Assembly (NCBI GenBank): GCA_029948255.1
Contig: JALIZF010001914.1
Span: forward strand, 1,106,501-1,170,500
From: Telmatactis stephensoni
Taxonomy: Eukaryota; Cnidaria; Anthozoa; Actiniaria; Isophelliidae
Direction: 5' to 3'
Length of the DNA stretch: 64,000 nucleotides
A program made the translations under genes and the position numbers. Within the stretch, counting starts at the first letter, position 1, and each line of letters opens with the position of its first letter. Of this stretch, positions 12,801 through 24,800 are shown piece by piece. The notes below the pieces were generated by a model, which saw only the letters and a list, made by a program, of their open reading frames with translations, was not told where the DNA came from and did no database searches.

Positions 12801-15800
12801 CCTTTAATATTCGGGCTCAAAAGTTTACAATTTGTGAGTGAGTGAGCGAGTGAGTGAGTGACACATTGCATATCCTGCCCCCTCACAATGACTCGTGAAT
12901 TTGTAATCCACGAGTTAAAAATCAGCTTACAGTTAACAGTTTTACACCGTTACTAGTTACAGTGAACAGTTTACACACTTCACAGTTAACAGTTTATAAC
13001 AGTTAAAAGTTACAGTTTAATAACAGTTTACAGTTACACGTAACAGTTACGCTGTTTATTATTAGATAAGTCACGCAAGTGTTAGGCTCGATTTCCAGCC
13101 GCTAAGGGTTCCGGTAAAAATCCTCACCCAAATCGCGGCTGGATCACTGGTCTGTCTACCTTGTAGCTTGCCCACAGGCTCTCCAGGGGAGGGAGGGGAA
13201 AGGAGAAGAGGAGGGGGAGGGAAAAAGGGTAGGGGACTGGGGAGGAGTCTCCTCTCCTTTCCCTCCTCCCCAGTCCCACTCCCCTTTTCCCCTCCCCCTC
13301 CCCTTCCCCTTTCCCCTCCCTCCCCTGGAGAGCCTGTAGGCAGGCCATCTACCTTGTCCGTGATGTCACTTCCGCTTCATTTTACTGGAATCGTAAAAAT
13401 AGTCAAAACACAGATTCTCAAGCTAAAAAACCTACAAAATAAATGATTTTGATTTGCTCTTTTTATTTCGTAGAAAAATAAGACAGTCCAGCTGAATATT
13501 CGATGCATACTAACTTCAGTTTAGGAAGCATTCGTTGATTCCGGGTCAACATTCTTTCTCCGCTTAGCTATTTTAAATTTCAAGCAATTTGACTTTTTCA
13601 AGCTTAACACGGAAAATAATTTGAAATATTAACTGACTTTTGTGGCACACAATTGGTACTAGTGTGTCTTACAGATACATCATGAAATTCTGCAATTTTA
13701 AGGCACAAAGGAACTCGTTTCTAATCGATTAATTTTGTAAGCCGTAAATGCGACCTCGTCGACCATTCACAAGAGAATCTGGCAGGCTTCATTTCTATTG
13801 GTTTTTAATAACTATGGCGATGACCAGTGATCCAGCCGCGATTTGGGTGTGGATTTTAACCGGAACCCTTAGCAGCTGGAAATCAGTCTTGCGTCTCCCT
13901 TCGCAAGTGTATATAGTCAATTGAAAAAACGTAGTCGGGTCTAAAAACATAGAACATAGAAGCTGAGACCGAAATGGTGCATGAGATCGGTGAATAATTA
14001 TATTCTGATTTATTCATTTACGCTGCAACGGATAAAAATGTGAAGCCAAACGGCCCGCCAACGCAGGTCCTGAACACGCTTTTGGCATTTTGCATCGAAG
14101 GCAAAGCGTAAATGAATAAATCAGAATATTATTATTGACATCCCAAGCACCATTTCGGTCTCAGCTTTTATGTTCTATGTTTTTAGACCCGACAACGTTT
14201 CTTCAATTGACTATATGCAGTTCTTCGTCCTCGATACGTCCTCGAATATTACTCTGCGTTGGCCAATAATGAGCGTTTGAGATTTGATTGGGGTAACCTT
14301 TCTTAACCTTTCCAGGGGCGAATCCAGGGGGGTGTCCATAGGTGTACCGGACATCCCCCTAGCGCCGTACGAGATGACGTCATCAGATCCCATTGTTAGG
14401 AGGCCGCCATCTTGGATGTGACGTTATCTCAAGAGGTCTATTTGGGACACCCCCTTTGCAAAATCCTGGATCCGCCCCTGCTTTCTGCGTTTTGTGTCGT
14501 ACGAAAAAAACGAAGAATCTTCCCAGACCTACGCCACGCCGAGGAATAATGAGTCAATAAAAACCGGCATTTAGGATTACTTTAGATGTATCAATCATTC
14601 ATGTTGTTTTACTGCAGGCTTTGTTGTTCAATCTCAATAAACCATTCACCCTTGGCTCTGGTAGTTTGACCTCTACAGAGGATTTGATGATTGATTGCTT
14701 TGTGTCAAGTTTTCGAAATAACTACAGGAATAGCCAACACTTCGACCCTTGTCTAGCAACATCTTCACCTGTTATATTTAATTATGTGTATATTAAGAGC
14801 GTTTACTTAATAGTTACTGAGGTAAGACCATCTGATAGTATAAAATAGTCTGTCATTTGTTTGCACATACATCCTTTGCCTTCATGCTATGCTGTTTGAT
14901 GTATACCTTATATTGCTGTTTATTTGCTAACATTCCTAGTTTCCTGTCTTCTTTCCTTCTTCCTTTGATGCTTCCTTCCTGATGGTGGGCTTGGGACTTT
15001 CTAGGGCAAAGTGGTATTGACAGAGAAGTGCTGGTCTACATTCTTAACACTCATTTATGTTTTGCATGTGGTTTGTTAACAGCCTCCTTTAGGATGGTGG
15101 CCCACAGCAGACGTCTTGTACCCAAAAGCACAGCAAATTCGAGCCATATTTTTAGTAAGTTATCATGGTTGTTGTTATCACAAAAATAGGTTATGATACA
15201 TGCAAACGCCCATTAAAATGATTATATATAATTAATTTAAAGATCTTGATGTGAAAGAACACATGAAAACAAACCTTTTTAAGGGCTAGACCAGAGTTTA
15301 CATCCCTTAAGTAAAATATATATTTTTGAACATGCATTACATTTATTCTGACAGGACCGTTGATCGCATTGTAATGATAATGTTAGAAGCAGTATTCAGA
15401 CACTTCGCCTTCCTTTTCCACACTAAACTTTGATTCATTTTATGATATCATGCTCAAAGCCATCAATTGTAAAAATATATCAGTTTCAGTTTGTCTTCTC
15501 TGTGAATATATGTGGACAAAATTTCATGAACTTAGAATATTACTATCTCATACTATCGTTCTTACAATGTTTTCATTTGTTAGCATGTTCTGAATAAAAT
15601 AACGAATGCAGAACAAGACGCTCAACAATCAAGACTAAGCCAGGTATGTTATTTTGGTGATTTATAGGATAAAACGTCTCGTACAGTGTGGGATAGCTTC
15701 TCTTGCCCCCTAGCTACCAGTGCAAAAGACTGGAGTGAAAAAGAGGAAGGGGAGTATTAACAAAATAAGGGCAGCAGAATCAAATTCACCAAATTAATAT

Positions 15801-18800
15801 TTTGCTTACTCTCTGTATACCACATCTGTTCTATCAGACATTGCCCTATTAAATGCGTTATAAATTACCCTTTTTGTAGTCAACAGTTTGTATATCTTTG
15901 TAGATCTATAAAGTGAAAGATATTCACAAGAGAGGACATAAAGAAGATGACTGGCCATCAGGGCGACGAGACAAAGAACTTTTACTTTGCTTAGTACGAT
16001 TGTTCCACGCAGATCCTGTCTTCGCATTTCACGTAAGCCGCACCCACTTTTGTGCCCTCTACTCTTGAATAGGAAGTGTAGATTATCCCCAAGGGTCCAT
16101 AAGACTTAAACAAGACAAGATGGCTTTTTAATATACCAACACTCCCAGAACCCTTTGTAGTATCTTCTTTTGGTACGGTGTGCCAGTTTCACAACCTCGT
16201 TCCCAGGGATTTCCCTTCTCGATTTTTTTCAAAATGGCGGCGCGTTGCCAGTTTCAAAAAGGATTTTGATACTTTAGGTATGACACATCATAATCACAAT
16301 CACAATCACATCACATCAAAAGGGTATTTGTCATGATTGACATTGGTGAAGACTTAGTTCAACCTGGTTGATAGATTTACCAGCCTTTGCCGGTCATCAG
16401 GCTGTAGAACATTGAGAGAAGTCTTGTCGAGAATAATTGATGTGTGGTTTCCTTTGTGTAAGCTCCTAAACGGTACTACATCGTACGATATTGATTGCAG
16501 AATCCTGACGCTCCAGGATGGGACATCCAAAAAAGCTCCTCACAAATTATAATGGGTCTTGTGAATCGAGTACTTAGTAACTCTGGGACGTCAGACACCA
16601 ACGAAGAAGCCGCAAAGGTTAGTTGCATCATCATCTTCACCACCACCACCACCATCATCATCATTATCATTATCATCCTTGTGCTTGTTGCAGACTCTTC
16701 GCTGCTTCTTCCAAGCAGACACTGTAGAAATGTGGAACCCTGTTGCTCCAATAGCGACTTTTTGGGAAATAAGGTTTGGCTTTTTCTAGTGATTTCTAGA
16801 CATATAGAGTTGGTTCAAGGGAGCACGGTAGAATGTCGTTAGTACGCGCGCGGTTGACTGGGCTTCCTGTGATTTTTGTTTCTGCGCGCTTCGGCACCTA
16901 CGACATGAGTTCCGAAGATAGTACGAGCGTTGTAACTCTGAACGAGCTCCAAAGGAGCGAGCTCATCCCTTCGGGACTCGTTCGGAAGTTACCGGTATTT
17001 CGTTCGGCTTTGAGCACAGGAAACCCGGCTAAATTCGAAGCGGACAAATCACAGAAAGCCCAGTCAAAATTTGACAAGCGCGCGCGCGTACTAACGACAT
17101 TCTGCCGTGCTCCCTTGGTTGGTTAGAAATTCAGGTATCAGGTATACAGTATCTGTCACTTGCAACCATGACTGACAGCATAGAATTAAAAAATGGAGTA
17201 TGTACCTATGGTTTGTATAGGTATACACGTGTTCTCATCATTGTTTAATATATTGTATTTTTTCAGCTCTAACGTATTTGTAGCAATATCAGATATATTG
17301 ATCAATCAGACAACCAAGAGTACTCAGTTACTAAGATATCTAAAAGAGCTTATTCGCTGTAAGAATGAATTCCTTTCCAAGCATAAGGTATGGTAGGTCG
17401 TTAATTTCTCAGTTTCCTCCGTTTTACGTTTCTTTAAACCCCGATGTTTTGCGATACTGAATTCTCATGTTTCTAAGCTTCATGCAATATGTTACCAAAT
17501 GGTCTTAGTAACAGTAAAGAGATTACTATTCGTAGACTAGAGACCACAGATTTGAGTTTCATTGGTGTCGTTTACTATACACATTTCGGCAACACATTTG
17601 CCATCTTCAGTAGCGAGGAGATTTTACAATAATAACCTATTTATACTTAAGGAATATAAAACGCGCGCGCATGTCTCTGTTCTGTGATATAAACACGAGG
17701 CGCGGCCGAGTGTTTCTCTTGCTTTTCGAGTGCTCTACATCTTCCAAAGTGTTTATATCACAGAACAGAGACATAAGCGATCGTTTTATATTACTTTTAT
17801 AAAATATTTTCCACGCTTTTTGAGCGAGCCATGTTACTCTGTCCTCTGATATAAACATGGTAGCCAGCCAATCAGCGCGCGCGTTATATTTCAAATATTT
17901 TATACTAAATTATATGAACAATAGTCAAGAAAGAAAAGGAAGGTTATTGTACTATTTTTAAGTTGACATGCTTTAGCTGTTGATTAAGAGATGGTCTCAA
18001 CCAACTAATGTGTAACGCTTCTTTGATTTTTAAATCTGTGGTCTCTAGTCCACGAATTTCTAAGCTTTAGTTAAAGAAGACTACGGGAAGTGTCTGCCTA
18101 GTTACATCATTTCCAGTATTCGAAAAAAACGGTCAATGTAATCATGTATTGCATGAGATATAAAATATAAACACCATCCATTGTCATGGTGGGTGTTATG
18201 TGTTACGGGACATAATTTTGGTCAGTTTTGGGAATGTTAAAATATCATTAGCATTTTCTAATATTTCATGATATTGGGTATAGTAAATTGCGTGCAGTTG
18301 TTGAACTCAACTGTTGCTCCTTTTAATGATAACTTATCAACGAAGTTTGTTTGAGGTCAAAGTCAGAGTCATCATGTCTTACCATCGACCAGGTCAGAGA
18401 CACCATGTCTCACCATTGACTTATAACTTTGACCAGGAAGATTAAACTTTAAACAACAGCTGTTGACTTTGACCCTCAACTGTTGATCGTACCAGTCAGT
18501 CCGCGTTGCGCAGTAGAAGACTTAATCTGGTTAATTATAGATTGGCACACCCTTATTATTGCCTAAAAGACTACATGCTTAAACCTATTCGCAAGTGGGT
18601 TGTCTATGATTAACACCTAGATTCTGTTGCGCAAATCTTATCTTTATATTTAGTGTTATCCTTACCTCCCAATCAATTGCTGAATGATTCTTCTTATAAC
18701 TAGTTATTTTATGAAAAGTACCTTAGTTCTGTACGCCCATTTCTATTAGCATATTCAAATGTAATATTCATGTAACCAGAAACCGGTTTTAATCAGAGTA

Positions 18801-21800
18801 AGCCTTAAATAGAGCGCACACAAGATAGTCAGAGTTGACTTAGTTGTCAGTTACTGTAAACTGTAAGCTGAGCCAAGACTAATAAACGACCTGGTACTGC
18901 TTAACATCCGAGCGGTCCCCGTTAACTACACTGGTTAACACATGTACATTGCAGCTGTGTTTTGTTAGTTGCATTTGTGTTTCTTTTCAAGGTGCATTTT
19001 GGTTCATGTTCTGATGTCGTTAACTAATTTGTTATAAATGTACAGGATCACGCATCGACCGGCTGTCATATTCCTGTCTGTTCTTTAGCTCACAATAAGC
19101 TGGAGGTATGTACAAATAAATAAATAGATTTGTTATATACCAACTGTCAAAGTCAATTTTTCCGTGCTCTGATTGGGCGAGAGCGCATCACGTGAACGTC
19201 AACAAATTTTGCTGTTTCCCCAGCAACAACTCTCAGCGGGCAACAGTGAGTTTTATTGACCGGTAATAACAAAACCGGAAGTTGATTGAGCTTTGAAGGC
19301 GGCAGCGCGCGTTTACAAATTCATTCATGAGGCAAAACTCGTGTTTATTGTCAAACTTTTAAGATCAATATACAACATGAACATTTATTCCGAGAAAAAG
19401 ATGATAACCAACCAGGAATGTCACCAAAAGAGCTGCTACTATGCTCCGAAAATCTATGTGTGAAAAAAGGTCAATTTTGTGTGAATTTTGATTAAAAACT
19501 TTAACTGTAGGCAGCGACGTTTTGCTTTATATTTTGTTCTTTGACAGTTGGTATATAACAAAACACTTATTGACTGGGACCTCGGGAAAGCAGTATGTTT
19601 TGTGGTCCCGAGACCGCCAATCTCGGGACCACAAAACATACTGTTTCCCTCGGTCCCAGTCAATAAGTGTTAAATATTACTACCCTGAAGTGCTTTTCAG
19701 CCACAGACACTCCATTCTCACTACCACTACATCCAATATGCTAGCACACTCGACTCAAGTGTTGATTTTTGCTGAGGGAGGAAAAACTGAACCCTGAGAA
19801 AAAAACCCTCAAACAAACTAAATTTACATACGGGCCAAGCCAGGAATAGAGCCCGGATGTGAAGAGTAGACCGAAACCAATCACTGAATGAGATCAATCA
19901 TCACTAGACAGTTTATTGCCTACAGTATCACAAGACTGTTAATCTATTAGAGCATGCTAACAACTGAGAATGTCTTGGTGGAAATATCTCTCTGCAGGAA
20001 GTGTTTCTGACGTATTTATGGAGCTCAGACATGAATGCAACCATGATTGCTTTATCGTGTTTTGGTCATCTTTGTGAAGAACTCGATATTCTACAAAGCT
20101 CTGAAAATATTGCCGAACTACAAACTTCTTCCAATCTTAACGTTATGAGTGAACTTGCCGCGGAGGCTACACGGTTTGCTGCAGGTGAGGATGTGAAAAC
20201 TGTTTGTTCTTCTGTTTAACTTCCCTTCCTTGTGCCCCATATTTTGTTAGTTATCTGTCTGTCCTTATCTCTCTCCTGTCTTTCTGCCTGTCTGTAAAGA
20301 TGTCCATTGCTAAAAAAAACAGTACTGTAAATAGAACATTCTTCTTCAGGTCGGGCTGCGTTGCAAAAGAAGATAATGGCACTGCTACGTCAGTTTGATA
20401 GACAAACACCAGGAAACGTGCAGGTTTGTAGCACGAGAAATCCTAGTGGGAGTGGGCCACCAAAAAGGAACTTTTTTCAATCCCATTACAAGGGATATAT
20501 TAAGAACAGCCTGAGGATAGCAATATGTTTTTTTACCTACGTCTGGGGAAAATAACTAGGGGAGTTCATCTCGCGCTACAGCGGTAATGGGGGTATGGTT
20601 CCATCATCGAACTAGCTGAGCTATTCAGTTTAGCAACAATGACGTCACGCAAATTGAGGAAAAAGTCGACAAGAGATAAAGTAAATCAATTCAAAGTTCA
20701 TCAAATTTCTTACAAAAAGGTTTACAAATATCCATTTACAAAAAAACGTTTAGTAATTTTTGTAGTTACTGGCTTGAAAAGCCAGTAATCCACTTTGTTA
20801 TATACCAACTGTCAAAGTCAATTTTTTCCGTGCTCTGATTGGGCGAGAGCGCATCACGTGAACGTCAACAAATTTTGCTGTTTCCCCAGCAACAACTCTC
20901 AGCGGGCAACAGTGAGTTTTATTGACCGGTAATAACAAAACCGGAAGTTGATTGAGCTTTGAAGGCGCGTTTTTTCATTCATTCGGACATGCATGAGGCA
21001 AAACTCGTGTTTATTGCCAAACTTTTAAGACCAATATACAACATTTATTCCGAGAAAAAGATGATAACCAACCAGAAATGTCACCAAAAGAGCTGCAACA
21101 ATTCTCCGAAAAACTGTGTGAAAAATGGTCAGTTTTGTGTGAATTTTGATTAAAAACTTTAACTGTAGGCAGCGACGTTTTGCTTTTTATTTTGTTCTTT
21201 GACAGTTGGTATATAACAAAACACTTATTGACTGGGACCGAGGAGCCTCGGGAAACATTGGCTGTCTCGGGACCACAAAACATACTGTTTCCCTCGGTCC
21301 CAGTCAATAAGTGTTAAATGTCATTGTGTAAGAAAGTCCGTAAACTTTCGGAAGCGCGATATTTCGAAGTGAGAGCGAAAATGTGTCGAGTCCGAGGTTT
21401 GCCCGATGTCCTTAAGGTCGGTTTTCATCATCAAAAAGCGATTTTTTGGAAAAATGTGTGACGTTGATAGTCAGTAATTGTCAGGCTTGTATTAAGTATC
21501 ATTGATCGTTCGTGGTTGGTCATCTTTATTTGTGTAATTTGTTTGTAAAGAACATATGTTTGTATTATTTGTATAATTTATTTAATCTTTATTTTGAAGG
21601 CCGTATGCTAGAAAACTGTAATAGGTTAATGCGCCTCCCTCCTTAAATAAAGTTATTGCATTGCATTGCATTGGTCAATCCACGAGTTACTACGCCATTT
21701 GCGGGTTGATAATTTTGATTGGTTAAGAGCAATCGCACGATGCCTTCTCAGCCAATCAGCAATAGGGCTGCAAATGTATTTGCGGCCCGTCAAATTCAAT

Positions 21801-24800
21801 TTTCGCTGCGGCGCGTTTCAAGAGGGCAATGTATTATTTGGCCTAGTATATTGATGATAATTTATGCTTTAGGCTTGGGAAAACACCTATACAAGATGGC
21901 AGAAAATGACATTTGGACTAGTCAACTACGGCAGAGATGACACTTCTGGTTCAATGGCTGCACAGTATATTCAGTCTGTACGCAAGAGAACTGGATCCAG
22001 TTTACCCAGATTTTCTTCAAATGACATCCAGGTAAAATATGCCTGTTTGTTTTAACTTTTTGTCTGCATAGTGTAGATTTCGTATGAGTGTGAAAAGGAC
22101 CGCGCCGTGCCGTGACCGTGTCAGTACCGTGTTTCCTATCAAAACACTCGAACATTCTGCCGTAACCGCGCCGCGACCGTGCCGCGGCCTTTTCACACTC
22201 ATACGAAATCTGCACTATTGTCTGGATGGATTTGAGGTATAGCAGCCCTCTTTTAGGGAGAGGAGAAAGAAGTCAGTATGTCGGTCTTTTGGTTGTTCAG
22301 TCGTTCAGCATACCTGGACGGTGGCAGCATACCTGGACGGTGGCCAGCATACCTGGACGGTGGCCTTGAGGACGGCGCGCGTCGACAGTCACCTTGTTTT
22401 TACGATGGTTTCTTTCCGAGATGCACAGGATATGTCAATACTAGCTTTGTTCGATGATATGATTTCAGAAAATGATTATTTGCTTAGAACTTTATGACTT
22501 GAATACTTCTAAACATCTTACAGTGGAACCACTATGATTCCTCAGAGCTCATTACATGAATGGACGTACATGACAGGCTTTTTGTGTTCTCTTGGTGTCG
22601 TGTGTTTGACAACATACCAAACTTTAAGGTACCTAAATGTCTTAAGGTGGCTCGTTACTATTTATTGGAGCAATAAATAGTAACGGTCCACCTTGAATAT
22701 TGTATAACACAACTTAACTTAAGATCATACATTGTGTTTATTAAGTTTACAATAGTTTTAATAAAATGAATAAACCGTTAGTAGAGTTATTTTACGTTAC
22801 AGCAAGATCGCGAAGATCTTAAAAGGGTTGTTGAAAGACGAAACGTATGAATTCTGTATAAAAAAGACAAACGGTACCATGGTAACGGCATGTCCGGGGT
22901 TTTAGCCTAATTGTTTGTCTGTTTGTTTGTTGTTGTTGGTGTTGTTGTTGTTGTTTTGTTGTTGTTCCTGTAGTTTTTTTTCTGGCATCACAAGATTTGT
23001 ATTAGTATTACAGAGCAGTTTTGGATTCTTGGGATTAGAAGTGAAATGAAATAGAAGAAAAATAATTGAGTATTTTCTTCAATGCTGTGTTCGTTTTATA
23101 GACGCTACAGTCGTGCTTTGCCATCAACCATCCAGACAAACTCTGAAACGAACTCCCAAGATACCTCCAATGTTGCAAGGTTAGATTAAAACTCTAGAGT
23201 AATTAGCCACAGTTCCGACATCTCTATACTAGTAGCCTGCGTCAGGGCTGGCCCTTATCCTAATCTTGACCCAGATTGCAAAATTTATATAATACTACCT
23301 CTCTAGTAATGACAGTGTGTATTTTTCGACTAAGCTCAAACAATTCAGTCCTAGTGTTGATTGTAAAAAGAACGCAAAATACTGTACTAGTTGTCTTAAG
23401 ACAATTCATAAAAGTTTCCTCTGGCCATGTGGTGACCGTATTTAGAGGTTTTCAACAATATTCAATCCATTTACAGTTAATTTGTGATCTATTTTCAGGT
23501 TCCTGAAAGACTTGCTTAGTTTGTTGGTTTGTAGCAATGAAAAGCTTGGAGTTCAGGTGAATACTGTGTCTTTCTTCCCGCAGGAATAATGCTGAAAAAT
23601 GGAAAGAAAGTTTTTCCATGTTTTATTTTTAGATTCGTAAAACTGTCAACGAGTTGATTGGTTCTCAATTAAGCCCAACATTATACCCACTGTTATTTGG
23701 TGAAATCAAGAATGTCTTGAAGACGTTTTTCAATGCTGCTGGACAGGTTCGTTATGGTATCAATACTGTTTAGCTGTTCTAACCAACCGGACTTACCTAA
23801 CGCCGTTGTCTTTGATTTTTCCAAAGGTGATCGTACAGGACTCCAACACTTTATTTGTGGACCAGGTAAATACGATATAGACCACCATTAATATATATAT
23901 TTATCAATTAGACAACATTTGATTTATAACAGAGCCTAGAACGTTAAAAACGGAGCCGTGCAGCCCATGGGGAAATAGTTCATAGATTTTTCAGCCAACC
24001 AGAGCGCGCGTAAGATTGTAGCTATGTTATGAATATCTTTATTTCAAAAAAGGTTGACAGGGCGAACGGCGAATGGCGATTGGCGATTAGTGGTTGCACA
24101 ACCGAAAGGAACTGTGGTCACGCTATTAGACCGCTATCCGGCGCGGAGATATGAATCGCTTATCGACCACTTTGTCCAATAAGGTCTTTACTGCATGGTA
24201 CCGGCATTGCTTGGGTATTAAATTAATAAAAATGAAGCAGTTCGATTCTTGTTAGCCCAAATTTCCTTTCGGCCCTGCAATCACCAATTGCCGATTGCCA
24301 TTCGCCATTCGCCCCGCCAACCTTTGAAATAGCTTTATACAAAGTTTTTAATTAGTTATTTGTCGTTGCTAGGTGATAATGATAATGAAACATATCCTGG
24401 GCAACAAAGAACAAACAGAAACTTTTCAACCAGGAAACGTAGAAGCAATGATCCTCACTTTAGTCAGGTACTTCTTTTACTTAGATTCTAAGGACGCTTG
24501 TGATTGGCCCGAATACTCGTGTCAATTATTGGCTTATCTTAAAAGGCCTTTATTGGCAATAATCAAAGTACATAGTCTCGTAAACTTAGAAAATCCAATG
24601 AAATAAAACTTGTAGATCTGCTTTTCACGGACAAACATTAGACATTCTAAGGAAAATATCAACGGTAAATAACATTGTCCTGCATTGTGTAATTGGATCA
24701 TTTCTGGTGTCTGGTTTCAACTGACATGTTTTTCGACACTACAACGCAGCGCAATGCAATACAATGCAATGCAATGCTATGCAGTGCAATGCAATACAAT

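Noticed and set aside
16833..17126. 97-codon open frame
   Set aside because: It is contained in the 302-bp inverted-repeat element and spans both ends.
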